Positions 1 through 11,317 of a stretch of 56,475 bases of DNA are shown here, in pieces. Position 1 is the stretch's first letter. Each line of letters starts with the position of its first letter. The stretch comes from Gymnopilus junonius (lineage: Eukaryota > Basidiomycota > Agaricomycetes > Agaricales > Galerinaceae). Where the stretch lies: assembly GCA_015501075.1 (NCBI GenBank), contig JADNYJ010000229.1, positions 1 through 56,475 on the forward strand, read 5' to 3'. A program made the translations under genes and the position numbers. The notes beneath the pieces were generated by a model, which saw nothing but the letters and a program-made list of their open reading frames with translations, did no database searches and was not told where the DNA came from.

Positions 1-216
1 AAAAAGTTTGCTGAATTCATTCAAAAGATGACCTATGGGAAAGCAACTGGCTATCCAATTCCTGAAGAAAATGAAAATAAAAATGAGGATACTAACCTCA
101 GAGACCCACTCAAACATGAAAGCTTTGAGGATCTGCATAGAAATAAAGAAGATGAATCAGGCATAAACTCTTTGGGAGGAGGATCAGAGTACTCAATAGG
201 CAAAATAGTCTTGTAA
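1..216 (+). CDS. C-terminal end of an unrecognised protein, truncated by the window
   Basis: Frame 1 is open from the first base to a TAA at 214-216, giving about 71 residues with no start visible; the gene, if real, begins to the left. The fragment is acidic and rich in Asn, Glu and Lys, with a Gly-rich stretch near the end. I recognise no domain. It could be the tail of a transposon gene, given the surroundings, but nothing in it says so. The composition looks protein-like rather than random, which is the only support. Confidence 0.3.
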   Translation, partial: KKFAEFIQKMTYGKATGYPIPEENENKNEDTNLRDPLKHESFEDLHRNKEDESGINSLGGGSEYSIGKIVL

Positions 217-583
217 TTTCTTCCTAACATTGACTGGGTGGCTTATCATACTGCTTGAATGTGTATTGCATAGATAGCATTATTGCTGAAGTCTGAGGTG
301 GTCTCGCATGCAATGGAGTAATGGGGTACAATGGATAGTGATAAAATCCTGGGCTCATGACATAGTAAGGTGTATAGATGAAGGGCTAGACCAGAGTGAA
401 GGGCTGGACCAGAGAAGGGTATAAAGCAGGCCAATAGAGCCTCATTGATGGAAGGGGTGTGTTGTAGATAACAGAACTCAGATTTTGAGGCTAAGGTTGG
501 GGAGCCATGGGGGATGTGAAGACCAGCTGTGTTAATGGTGGTTGCTGTATTGGCTGAGCAACAGCCCAAGGTTTCTTGCATAC

Positions 584-830
584 TCACCATTGTGATGTTG
601 GTGTGATGGATAGGCCTGGAGTGATTGAGCTGCACCAGTCATTGAGAAGAGAGATTATTGATTCAAGATCACCATTGGTTGCAAAGTCCCATTTGATGAG
701 TTTGCACAGATATTGGGTAGTAAGAGCTGACTGGCCAAGAAATTTGCTGCAATTCTCAACAAATGATTCAAGCTGTTTGGGTAGAAGAATGATCTGGGAT
801 GAGATAAAAGGTGATGAGCCTTGTTCCTTG
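584..830 (-). pseudogene. Possible exon of an unrecognised protein
   Basis: The reverse strand has an open stretch with a natural-looking, Leu/Asn/Trp-containing sequence (about 65 residues, including KLIKWDFATNGDLES). It ends at a TGA that lies within a consensus splice donor, GTGAGT, at 587-582, so this may be an exon followed by an intron. I tried the two nearest acceptors downstream (ending at 545 and further on) and neither keeps a long frame. No family is recognised. Treat it as a decayed or mis-modelled exon. Confidence 0.2.
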
Positions 831-2795
831 TGCTTGTCTTCTCTCCATACTGTTAACCAGGCTCAAAGACAATCCTTGTTAACTTGAGAAACCTTCTTAG
901 TGCCAGAATGAGAGCTGTTGGAAGTGGCAGAGAGGAAGATACTTGTAGACACAGAGGAATGTGGCCAAGGCAGAGGGGAGGTGAGTAGAAACAGAAAATC
1001 ATGTACAAATGCAGACAACTAAGGATCATGCCCATCAGTGGCCATATAGGGAGTGATGAGACCAGGATTACATAAATAACAGCAGTGCATCAATGACAGA
1101 GAGTGTTGCATGTCAAGGACAGTCCACATCATCTCAAAGACAGATGACTTTGACCACCTACCCATCTCCAAGAATCTCATCTCTATCAGACTTCAGTGAA
1201 CATTCAATTACATTTTTGGTGAGAATTCCTTGTGAAGAAACTGATGGGAGCAGTCTATTAAATAAAGTTAGAGGACTGACTGTATACATAGTGAGAACAG
1301 CTTGCCTGGTGACTTCAAGTTGATGAATTGTTCAAGCCTGCTATCAAGTTTGGCATGGCAGATCATGTCTTGCTTGCTCTCATTGCCTGCTCCTTTTTTG
1401 CATTGCTGTTGAAGAGCTTGTACACATCAGGAAAAAGGGTCTTGGCTCTGAGGTGGGGAGAGAGAAGTGAGAAGACGGCCAGAGATGTTCAGAGAACCTC
1501 AGAGCTGCAAGAGCACCAGTCAGGCTCAGAGTGCCACAGAGCAAAGTCTTGACCATGGTCCAAAGCAGCCTTTGCTCTGGGGTACTCTGACTTTCTCTGC
1601 AAATCCCTGTGAGTGTCTCAGAAGTCAGATCTTGACTGGAATACTTTGTATTGAAGCCTCATTTAACTCAGAATAGAGAAGTAAGAGGTGTAAAAAGAAC
1701 ATATAATCTACATAAGGGGTACATGGGCTGTGTACAGACAAGGGATATCCTAACTACTTGCAGAATAGCACTATTTCCTCTTCTCCTCTCTACACACAGT
1801 AACAGAAACCTATCATGGAAGCTTTGATTAGAAAGAGTTAATAAAAGATAGAATAACAAACATACCTGAGTATAGGACAGCATGGTAGTGAGAAGTCAAG
1901 CTGAGCACTGTATCAAAGCAGCTGGTTAGCAGTAGAAAGAAATGAAAGGTTAGAGGGTATACCTTCAGAGCCGGCTGCAAGAAGCATAGTCAAAGCCTAT
2001 TGAATTACCATGTTAGTGCTACAGAATAGAAAAGGAAAAAAGAAAGAGCATACTGCAGTCAGCAAGGCTGGACAACAGCAGTGGCGGGTGCAACATATCA
2101 CACCCTGTGCCTGCCAATGTGGAGCCGACAACCAGATGAGCATCCACGATGCAGTCATAGACACCAGGGTGAGTGGCAAGAGGTGATGGAGAGATGAGAA
2201 GCGTGAGGACGAGGAGAGGGAGAGGCCATGGAGAAGATGCATGCAAAATGGTGGTGGAAGCGGAGGACCGCCGTCGAGGTGCATTGGCACCCATGGAGCT
2301 CAGGATATACTGTTAAAGTCATTTGTTAGCATAGAAAAGGAGGGGAAGGGAGGACTTACCAGAGCCGCGTGAGCAGCCATGACCGCCACATCATGATGTG
2401 GGCCATGTGGCGATCAGCCCGTCGATAGGCTAGGTGGCATGCACGCCAGTGCGGAAGGTGGAGGTGGAGTCCGAGTGGGCACGGTTGAGGTGTCGAGATG
2501 GAAGGAGGAGGCGGAAGGAGGCAGTGACGAGGGTGAGAGTATCCTACAAAATGAGTAGTTAATAAGAAAGGGGAGGATGCATGTACCTAGGCCAGCGACA
2601 TTGGACGAAGCAGTGGTGGCGGCTGCCACGTCATGATGTGCATGTCGCGGTTCCAAGCATTGCCAACCAACTGGTGTCCACGGGTCGACGTGGATGCCAG
2701 AGGCAGTGGCGAGAGGTCAAGGTGAGTGGAAGGGGTGGAGAGACGAGAAGGGGGAGTGGAGGTGACAGTATAAAGACAAGACTTAGAGAAGTTCG

Positions 2796-2817
2796 AACAG
2801 AAGTTCAAACTTCTGTT
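2796..2817. repeat. Short perfect palindrome
   Basis: Ten-base arms (AACAGAAGTT and its complement) around a 2-base loop. It sits 20 bp left of a second, longer hairpin. Confidence 0.8.
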
Positions 2818-2837
2818 GATTGCCATCATGTGACATA

Positions 2838-2883
2838 TGGGAAAGTGCAAACACAAAGTTGACTTTGTGTTTGCACTTTCCCA
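2838..2883. repeat. Perfect 22-bp-arm hairpin with a 2-base loop
   Basis: Arms at 2838-2859 and 2862-2883 are exact reverse complements, beginning TGGGAAAGTGCAAACAC. There is no T-run after it, and no transposon end is recognisable nearby. It could be a MITE core, a processed small-RNA hairpin, or a recent inverted duplication. Confidence 0.85.
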
Positions 2884-3063
2884 CCTCTCCTTATTCAACA
2901 AATGCAATCACGCATCACATTCCACAATGCGATGTTGAATCGTGTTTATTGAGAGGATGAATTGACACGCCTTGACGCATTCGGGGTGAGAGGTCAGCCA
3001 GACCTGGCTGGCCAGCAAACCCCGAGAGCCGATCAATGGTCTGTGCATCGTTGATGGAGCCCC

Positions 3064-3066
3064 ACT
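3064..3066 (+). repeat. Target-site duplication ACT, left of the CACTA element
   Basis: ACT directly precedes the CACTG terminus and matches the triplet after the right terminus. A 3-bp match alone is weak; together with the termini it is persuasive. Confidence 0.65.
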
Positions 3067-3084
3067 CACTGCTGGCACTGACTA

Positions 3085-3440
3085 GTGTTTCCTTAAGAAA
3101 CAGTAGCTAGGAAACATCATATGACTTCCAATAAATGTTTATTTAGAAAACAAGAAAAGTATTTCTTTAGGAAAAAACAAGGGAAACTGAATTCGTGTTT
3201 CTGTCCTTTTTCTCATGTAATTACCTTTCTTGTATCCTGTGGTGTTTTCTTTAGAAACAGTACAGAAATAGATAATATGTTTTCCTCCTGTTCCCTTTGT
3301 AAAAACTGGAAACTGTTTCTCAAGGTATAGTCTCAAGAAATATCAACTATGTTTATTAGCCCTGTATCCTAAGTAAGTATTATTCCTTTATCTAAAATAA
3401 ACAGAGAACGTGTTTCCAAAGGAAACAGCAAGATAATTAA
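3085..3440. repeat. Subterminal array of GTTTCC..GGAAAC palindromes
   Basis: Many variants of a short palindrome, for example GTTTCCTTAAGAAAC at 3088-3102 and GTTTCCAAAGGAAAC near 3412, plus half-sites spread over 350 bp. The mirror copy is at about 16980-17332. In CACTA elements such subterminal repeats bind the transposase; that role is inferred here. Confidence 0.6.
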
Positions 3441-3482
3441 CAGCCAGGGCTGTTTTCTGTTTTTTTTTCTGAAGTAAATAGT

Positions 3483-3660
3483 CATCGACTCGCTTGTCGA
3501 CTCGATCATCGTGTCACTGAGCGAGTCGATTTACATGATAAATGAGTCGACGAGCAGGTCGACGACGATGTGCTCAGAGGCACGCTAATGACGTGAAGAT
3601 AGACACGTCGACTCGACTTACGAATGCGATGAACGCGTAAGTTCGGACACGGAAAGGTCG
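3483..3660. repeat. CpG-rich cluster of GTCGACTCG-type motifs
   Basis: About ten overlapping CGACTCG/GAGTCGAC units in 180 bp, in both orientations, strongly CpG-rich compared with neighbouring DNA. Mirrored at about 16745-16930 in the right arm. Confidence 0.6.
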
Positions 3661-4313
3661 ATACGTGGAAAAGAATGCATCAAGACAAAAAAGATATATT
3701 TTTGTTCAAAATTACAAACACCCGGACATTTTTCCTGCTAACCGCCCGTCGACGACGATCCGAAATGCAGCTTAAGGCATATAGGGAGGCGGAGGGGTCA
3801 CGAATCACCCTAAAATCCGTGAATTTCATGGACAAAAAGGAAAGATTCAATAATAACTCACCAGCATGTCTTCTGATGTTCCCTGCTCCTCCTCCTCCTG
3901 CCTCAAGCTCTATCCCCTCCAGATCCTCCTCCTCCATCCTAGTTCTTCTAGCTGGGCTGTAGTAGTAAAGCCCTAAAAGTACAGCTAAGGCAACTACAGG
4001 ATTCTGTCAGATTTTAGTACCCAAGATTGTTTGAAGGCTCACCAAAGACAACCAGTACTATGATGGTTGATATCAGAGCATTCACAGAGGGTTGCATGAT
4101 AAGGATAGCTTGTGTTTAAGCAGAGGGTGTAGTGGTAGTGGTGGTAATGGTTGATGAAGTTGGTAAATGAATACAAACGTTGCAGCATTAAGCTCCATCA
4201 GCCCCAGCACCTCCTCCCGGCTCTCTGGTGTCTGGCTAGCAGCATCGCGTTGGAGGAGGACATTCAAAAGTCTTCCTTTAAGGAACTTGGCAATGCTCAG
4301 TATTATGGAATGC

Positions 4314-4509
4314 ACATTCAAGAACCATTACATGCAATCTGACAAACTCACCCTCCTGTCACTGAAATGAGCCGCCGAGGACCTCACAGATCGGTCGAGT
4401 GACCAGCGGGGCCACATCGTCGCATTCTTCCATGCCTGCGCCCTCTGTCATAGTGTAGGCAGACAAACTGGAACTGGAGAGGGAACCGCAAGAGATTGAG
4501 TATAAGGCC
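4314..4509 (+). pseudogene. P4-ATPase (phospholipid flippase) nucleotide-binding-domain fragment A, left arm
   Basis: Across two frames and a stop this reads as part of the cytoplasmic N-domain of a fungal P4-ATPase of the Dnf/Drs2 type: a KLTL stretch, then EDLTDRSSDQRGHIVAFF, then ALCHSV, then an IEYKA motif just before the family's usual SPDEAAL motif. Family members flip aminophospholipids across Golgi and plasma membranes. The fragment lies inside the TIR, so the same piece is present in reverse in the right arm. It precedes fragment B, although in a normal flippase it would follow the phosphorylation site. This is a captured, non-functional gene piece. Confidence 0.7.
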
Positions 4510-4515
4510 CGCTTC

Positions 4516-5725
4516 TGGCGAAGAAAAGTATGAAGCAGTGACGATCAATGAGCTCCTCCTGCATGGATATCCTATCCTGAACACATCATGGATCATCAGC
4601 CTGGTCGTGTTTACTAGTGCAGACATCAAGATCATGCTCAACGCGGGCGACACGCCGAGTAAAAAGAGTAAGATTGAAAAGGAGATGACCTTCAATATCA
4701 TCGTGAACTGTGGGTTGTTGACACTGATGTGTCTTATTCAATGGGCTGTATGAAGCGAGGACGGGGATGGGCTCGAGTCTCTATGAGATTGGTACGGAGC
4801 CGACAGGAAGCGACGTCGTCAATGCAATTATCACTTCTGTGTAATGTCTCTTCCTTTTTCATCATTCTTGCTCTCTTGATGCTCATACCTTTTTTTCCCT
4901 TCGCTTCCAGCTCATTTTTCAAAACACCGTCCCCGTCTCCCTTTACATCTCCATCGAAATTGTCAGAACCAACCAAGCTTACTTCATCTCCCAGGACATC
5001 GAAATGTACTACGAACCCTACGATACAGCCTGTGTCCCCAAAACATGGAACATCTCTGACGACCTCGGCCAGATTGAGTACGTTTTCTCCAATAAAACGG
5101 GGACCCTCACGCAGAACATTAAGGAGTTGCAGAAATGCTCTGTGTGTGGCATGGCGTATGGGGAGGGCGTCACCGAGGCGCAGCATGGGGCGGCGAGGAG
5201 GGAAGGAGGGCTCGAAGACCCTCAGAAACTCGAATTGAAATTTGCTGAGAACCTCACCATCGCGTTCTTCTGCGCCTTCTCTGCTGCTCGAGATGCAGGC
5301 TTTCCATTCCTTGGGAAGATGAAGGATACGTTAGGGATTGAGGTATGGGCCAGAACAAGCGGTATATGCTGCTTAGGATGCATGGGTTCAATGGCATGCA
5401 TGAGCATGGTGCTGAGAGGGCCCGATGGGTGGAGTTGTTCATAGAAGACGCTATCCATGCCTTTGCAGTACAAGATCGACTGGAAGGACCACGATCCACA
5501 GCTGAAGGAGCAGATAGCTTAAGGATGCTGTGTATTTCTGCCACGACGAATGCAGTTGAGAATCGGGGGGAGCTGATCGATAAGGCGAATGCATTGATTG
5601 AGCATAGTTTGGAGATTCTGGGTGAGACGGCATTGGGGGATAAGTTGGAGGAGGGGGTTCCGAAGGCTATTACACGTCGCTGGCGAGTGATGAGGTTGTC
5701 AATCAATGTAAGTTTTCTTATCTTT
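4516..5725 (+). pseudogene. P4-ATPase (phospholipid flippase) fragment B with mutated phosphorylation site
   Basis: Reads through several frames as a P4-ATPase: an EAVTINELLLHG segment, a WIISLVVFTSADIKIML membrane-flanking stretch, a GDTPSKKSKIEKE loop, a probable intron at 4839-4910 (GTGTAA..TTCCAG), LYISIEIVRTNQAYFISQDI, then the P-domain signature. The catalytic DKTGTLT motif reads NKTGTLTQN: codon AAT at 5091-5093 replaces the phosphorylated aspartate. A deletion then joins KFAENLT to AARDAGFPFLGK, removing exactly the region present as fragment A. After more frameshifts it ends near LIEHSLEILGETAL; a GTAAGT donor follows at 5708. Transmembrane C-terminus and actuator N-terminus are absent. 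A captured, dead gene. Confidence 0.75.
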
Positions 5726-5761
5726 GTCAATCTTGTCTCATGTGCTTACCTTTGATTTTAG

Positions 5762-6015
5762 CTCTCAATCTCGACTGCACCCTCCAGTCAAACGATTTTT
5801 TTTGTGAAGCATTTATTGTTGATGCCCCCAAATGCTCAAAAGAAGTCTGTCAAAACAAATGAGAAAGTATATGACAACCTCTCTTACAACGAGATCAGTG
5901 AGAACCAAAGGATACCTGGCAGATAGCAAGAAATATTATTAGTACGGTAGGCAATACAAAATTGATTGAGTGACTAAAGATTCAAATCGATGGAGGTGGC
6001 TCAAGCATGCAGCTG
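5762..6015. other. Short interval without a recognised gene
   Basis: After the intron acceptor at 5761 the reading frames are short and unrecognised. It separates the plus-strand flippase remnant from a convergent minus-strand gene. Confidence 0.3.
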
Positions 6016-8851
6016 TCAAATGAGGTACTCGTTCAAGTGGAAAGAATTGTTATCAATCAAATTGCGAGCTTGGCGCCAACCACGTATTTTGTCACGCCAC
6101 TGCTTGCAGGTTAAGGGTTGGGCATTGTCATTGAAAATGTTGTCTAGCCACTTCTGAAAGAAGGCCTCATCATGTTCCGTCCATTTGAGCCAATTATACC
6201 CACTGTCTTCCCAAGTCAATGTCGGAGGGAACCAAGAGACTGTTGCAGTCTGTAGGCCATGTCCTATCGGATGAGTTAATAAAGGAATAAAAAGAATATC
6301 AAGCAATTAAGTACCTGTATATATCTGATAAGTACCGCAAAGTTTTGCCATATCGCTCTCTGATAGATCATCGTCCCCGTAACTCTCGCCGATGCTTTCA
6401 GAAGGTGCAACATATCCACAGCGGTGCACGATGACTTCAACAGATGGCCCTGCCAAGACATCGTGAATGCTGAGATATTCTCGTGCAATTCGCCCAAGGA
6501 TGCCTCCTCGTAAAACTGCGGCTCAGCCTTCAGGATGTGCTAAGATAGCCTGAGCTTCAGTCATAGCATCTCGAAGATCTGCAGGAGAGAACTTGTAGCC
6601 TGCTGGTCGAAGAGATGTCAGAGTAAAGGCCTTTTGAATAGACGTGGTATTGGGCTGCGAGGGGTAAGAAATGAGTGTGCAGCATGGAACACCACGTTCA
6701 AGAAGACGATGTGCAATGGTCAGAATCATGTGAGATGCAGGATTTGACACAAAATGTCTACAAACATACAGGGCAACCCTTGCTGACATGACACCTAGAG
6801 ACCACTTTACAATTGATGGTCTGGGAGAGTGGAAAATGAAGAGATCTTTAGCAGGATGTTTAATCAGGGAAAAATTGAATAGCAAAGTCAAGGACAGTGG
6901 ATTATAGTCATTGAGATCATCTAATTCTTGTGGTACTTGTAATGGCGACTTCTGGTCCGAGGAAATACAGGTCACAAAAGTAGATACGGCCTGCTGTTCA
7001 CTGAGTGAGAGTGAATTCCAGGATGAGTCCGACCTAAATCCAAGGAACTTCAGGGTGTCTCCTGCAGATAGTCATCTGGATTTTTGGTTGGGAACAAAAA
7101 AAGAGCCCAATGAGATCACGTAGCCATAGAGATGACTCAGATTTTCAAGAACATCGGTTTGCGGGGTTTCATGATAATCATCATCTGGCGTATAGTTATC
7201 TCCCAGCCTATCAGATTCTGCTATAGGAATCAAGGGTGAAGATTCAGGTGGAGAGGGTTGTGCATCATTTTGAGCCGCGTATTGAGGCTGAGAGTTATTA
7301 TTACCGTTGTAGTCATAATCATCATCACTATCATCTCCTGGGTCATATCCTTTCAGGACAGGTGAGCCTAAATAATCCATGCAGAAATCCCATTCATTGA
7401 AGAAGGGGTTGTATCAGGTCTCGAAGTCCTCGTAGCAAGCAAGGGTGTTTTGATGATTGGATTTCTTGACATGAACCCTAACGTACACTTTAACGCCACC
7501 AGATGAATTGACCCTCTCCCAAGTATACATTTTTGTGTTCTTCGTCAGAGGATTGCATTCATATGATGCACGGCGCTGACGTTCCTCGCGAGTCTGAACA
7601 GTTTCCAACTCTTTTTGGAGCTTATCTCGCCGGGAGAAGTAGTCCGACCAATGGTTGAAAATTCGGTCATCTGGATTGGTCCTCTCGACCATTCCTTGAG
7701 AAGGTAAGGCAGCAGCTTCTTCAGCTGAATGATGAGTCTCCGTATTATGACGTTTTAGAAATTCTTTGAGAAACAGCGAGGTAGAATTCGCATCATTAGA
7801 ACAAAGTTCATCTTCTTTCAAGAATTGGGAAGTGACAAATTCAACGACAAAGGAGGGCACAAGGTCAAGAGATAAGACTTTTAATGTGTCATCGTTAACA
7901 GGGTTCCCTAACGTCAAGTTGTAATAACGCTTGATGACAAGCATCACAAGAGGAAAACTAGGCGAATGGAAAATGCATTGCAGAGCTCTTTGGAGTACTT
8001 CATTAGGAGGGCGGAGGTAGGCGAGTTTGCAATCTCTTGCCACAGCTTCTTCCTCTCTTTTGGACCACACGAACCATACTGGGATGTGATGAGCGAGAAA
8101 CCATTTGATTTTCGGACGGGCAACTTGCTGCTCAGTCAACTGCATAACAATTCCAGCACGGGGAGTAGCAGCATCGAAAGAGTTGACCGTAGACCCCATC
8201 AGTCCGCTAAGCCAAGCATCACTGAAACCGCGGTCAAGCAGTAACCGATACCAGCAACGCAGGCCGGCATTATCTTCTGGATCATTGGCATAGTTCACAG
8301 TTTGGGCTATCAGGTAGGATAAAAATCCCATCCAAATTGAGAACCAGTCCCTCGCCACATTGATCATCCTCCACGCAGTTGCCTTCGACTTATGAGGGCG
8401 ATTATATCCAAATGCCGATGGATGGGGGGAGGGTTTCCAGGAATATGGTAACGTAGTCTAATTTTTTGTGTGGCTTCGAACAGCAGCACCTCTTTCTCGA
8501 GCCAAGCTCTGGCATCTTGCTCATGCATATGATAGCGTTTTTCTGAACTCTGTCCTTGAAATGATACCCAGGTCTCTTCAACTTCAGGTTTCCAGCACAT
8601 CGGCTCGAACGGTGGTGAAATAAAAGAGGGTGACAAAGGGACAGCACAAAGCCAACCCCAGACATCTGACCACCACACAGGTTGCTGGAACATTTCACGA
8701 CACAAATGCGATCTTTTGAAAGGGTCGCCAGACAATTGTGGAATGACGACTGGCCTGGAGCAATTTGGGGAGCAGTATAAAATGCCTTGCTGAATGAATG
8801 CTGACCAGTTTGAAAATTGACTTCATGATCATCCAACGCGCCTAGAAACAT
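6016..8851 (-). pseudogene. Agaricomycete conserved hypothetical protein, multi-exon, nearly complete but broken
   Basis: Reading right to left, successive frames match the order of a large, multi-copy Agaricomycete family of unknown function that I recognise by recurring segments: a Trp-rich N-terminal part (8735-8850), a 317-codon block at 7414-8367 containing HIPVWFVWSKREEE, LRPPNEVLQRAL, and KNTKMYTWERVNSSGG, an acidic Asp/Asn-rich linker (7072-7380), then RPSIVKWSLGVMSARVALYVCRHF and the terminal TATVSWFPP..W block. An intron at about 6315-6263 (GTACTTAATTG..CCGATAG) is clear. The main frame is cut by a TGA at 7414-7416 where CGA (Arg) fits, and there are frameshifts near 8738 and 7070. 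Function is unknown; copies often sit in transposon-rich DNA. As cargo in the CACTA element it may have been captured. Confidence 0.6.
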
Positions 8852-10135
8852 GGAGTTGAGTGGCTTGTGAATGTGTCATGTATAATAAAGCATACCTGGA
8901 GCAGGATGTGCCATTTCTGAGTATACTTGTGCCATCTCTGAGACGACGCGTTGCATCGGAAAGTCCAATGCAGTGCAGGAGATGAGATGAACATGAAGAC
9001 AGTGATGAAAACAAGCTTGTTACTGTTCGCGTAGATCAGTGTGCTGATCGCGCACGTGAACATTGTCACACTCTGAAGTCTCAACACACTGCGTACTATG
9101 CTAGCCTCTTACCACAGAGGTGGTCGTTGAGTGCCTAAGAATATTGGAATTTCCGATATTCTTGCTTTTGCGAACCTTCGACCATTTCCACATCCTGACC
9201 AGCATCCCCACAAGCTTGATCGGTGACAACATTATTGCTGGGAGGCTTTGGGCCTCCATGTTTTGTCTCAGCGCGAAGATGTACTCGATACGCATAGTAA
9301 TCATTGGTAAGTGAGCTGTAATTGGGTATAAATGAATATTTTGCTTATGGACACGGGTTCTGAATTCTAGATCTCATTCTCAGTCCTCAATCTCTGATTC
9401 CCCTCCCACAACTCCCTCAGATCGCCTACATGCTCGTCCATCAGCGTCCTCAGCTTCTTCTCCCTATCTTTAGCAATTCTAGATGAAGCCCCATCATCTC
9501 TGCCCGGTCCTCCTCTGAAAATCATACACCACACCTTGCACCATCGTTTTTACTGGACCGTTATTCTGAATTGCCCAAGGGAATTGAAGTTTGGGTTGGA
9601 GGAGAAACAGAAGACGATGGACGGGATGTAGAGGATGTCAAAGTCTTGGTTTTTGTAGACTTAGAGTGACTAAAAACAGCTGAAATAGCATTGAAGTTCA
9701 CCCTGGATGCAGACAATATATATGGTGCGCTCTCTTCATAAAGGGCTATGCTGAGAAATGGAAGTTATTGATAAAGTTGGTCCTGGTAATCCGTCATGTC
9801 GAAGGAACAGCTTCGGCAGAAGGCTTTCAGGATGCCATTATTACGCTGGCTAGGGTCTTTGAAGATCCATCAACACTAGCCCTAGCTTTTTCTGAAAGCA
9901 GTAGGAAAGGGATCGAAAGGCCCAAGTACCTGGATACTACTCCCACTCTCACTGAGGGCGATCGGTTTCGGTGGCTTGTCTGGAGCACAAAAATCCAATA
10001 GAAGCAACTTGCCCCAGCGTATATTCAATTGAAAAACTCTTGCCACATCGCTTTCCTTTCATTGGTAGTGTACAGACACAGTCTTATTCTATATAATATG
10101 GCTGAGTCCTCTATTCAACCCTCTCTTCCTCGAAT
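8852..10135. other. Interval without a supportable gene
   Basis: Short ORFs only. A plus-strand frame at 9768-10001 is open for 77 codons and ends in RFRWLVWSTKIQ, but I recognise no family. A palindromic motif AATATTGGAATTTCCGATATT at 9140-9160 recurs at about 14002 and 14481 inside the same element. Confidence 0.35.
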
Positions 10136-10928
10136 TCATGCCCCAGCGGTTGCTCGCGTATTCAGTCTTGCAGCATCTTGAATCCGCCTGCTAACTTCTT
10201 TGTCTTGATTGCGGCGCGTTGCCTCTGCTTTGTATTTGACGGCAAGTTTAATGATACTTATGACTGGCCAACAATCCTCGTACTTCTCCAGTTGCGGCCA
10301 CTTGTCAGGCTCTTGCATCTACAGTTGAAATTCAGTCTACAGTAATTTCCTGGGTGGAGTGAACCCACCTTTTGACAAATCTCTGCAACTTTTTCCTTAC
10401 TTTGTCCTCAGAAGCTGACAGTCACATTAAGATTAGTCTGAACTTCGTGGTGCACAGCCTCCTGAGATGGTGGTTAGGGACTTCTTTTACAAACATAGCA
10501 TACAATGATCGTACTGTTAGCACTGCTACAGCCTCTCCAGTCCAATTATAGTCGTCAACCAAGACTTTGTCTATGGAATATCTGCCTGATCCTGGCCTGC
10601 CAGGCTCACCAGGTGGTTTAGGAATTTTCATTGTATCTAACCCCAGAGACGATGAGGGAGTGATGTTATTTGTTAGTGTCTCCGATGGTGAATCAACTGG
10701 TGAAGGTGCGACTTGGTCAGTGGCAGGGTCCTGGAATATGACAACACAACGTGGTGCCACTGCATCTTGTACCCTGGTAGCTGTCAAATCTTCAGGTCTG
10801 AATTCAGTATGGGCAGTCAGAACAGGAAGAGGAGGTGGGGGCGAAGGTTTGAATTGAATCCGTGGCGTGATTAGAGGGAGGTACTTCTGTACATAGGAAT
10901 ATCTTCTATGAGCATCTTGGGAAGGCAT
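10136..10928 (-). CDS. Conserved fungal hypothetical protein, spliced
   Basis: The first exon starts at an ATG at 10928 and encodes about 160 residues: a Pro-rich N-terminal half, then a more ordered part ending near NHHLRRLC. A short exon reading SEDKVRKKLQRFVK follows, then a 50-nt intron at 10368-10319 (GTGGGTTC..CTGTAG), and a last exon of about 60 codons with MQEPDKWPQLEKYEDCWPVISIIKL, ending at 10136. The terminal block, with its WPQLEKYEDCWP core, is typical of a family of Agaricomycete hypothetical proteins; no function is known. The first intron's donor is uncertain because a branch-like GACTAAT precedes a TGA in the straight reading. It lies between two other cargo genes of the CACTA element, tail-to-tail with the gene at 6016-8851 only in the sense of sharing its strand. 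Confidence 0.5.
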
Positions 10929-11317
10929 CTGGAGTTCATTTGTTCTGGGTTGGTTGAGTATAGAACTGCCATATTATGTACACAATGACACCCTCGAGGA
11001 CAATGCAATGCGAGTAGCAGAACTTCCATCTTTGGAACAAAACTATGACCGATCGCTAAGGAGTGAAAGGAGTCGCTTTGGAAGTGCCACTCATCGCTTG
11101 ATAAACTCCCTTTGGACTCTTGCGCTGGGTTCGTCAATGTCCTTTGTTTTCCTGATCAACGTGACTTACTCAGTACCTCGTACTTAAGCAGCTGGTCCAT
11201 TTGATATTCTGTCTCTTTATCCTCCGCTACTCGCTTGCTATTGCCACTGTCAACTACTCTTTCCTGATGGTATAAATCATTATCTAAATGGTCTTGCATT
11301 GATGCTGACTTTGTCAT

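Larger units (their letters stand above)
217..3063. other. Stretch without a supportable gene
   Basis: Apart from the possible exon at 584-830, I see no coding region here. The right half (about 2080-2780) is G-rich on the plus strand and holds degenerate repeats of a gagag/gtgagtgg-type sequence (compare 2160-2225 with 2700-2765). Two adjacent hairpins close the stretch. Short ORFs on both strands look like chance. Confidence 0.4.
3067..4509 (+). repeat. Left terminal inverted repeat of the CACTA element
   Basis: Near-identical, in reverse complement, to 15911-17347. From outside in it holds the CACTG end, an array of GTTTC/GAAAC palindromes (to about 3440), a cluster of GTCGAC/CGACTCG motifs (3483-3660), about 600 bp of unassigned DNA, and a P4-ATPase coding fragment. 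In the inner 140 bp, five of the six differences from the other arm are transitions at CpG. Confidence 0.9.

Noticed and set aside
4729..5238. 169-codon plus-strand ORF and the 150-codon antisense ORF
   Set aside because: Both are out-of-frame shadows of the P4-ATPase fragment, whose motifs appear in other frames.
9768..10001. 77-codon plus-strand ORF
   Set aside because: Starts in an apparent frame but shows no family match, no intron signals, and ends near the 3' end of the minus-strand gene; left unannotated.
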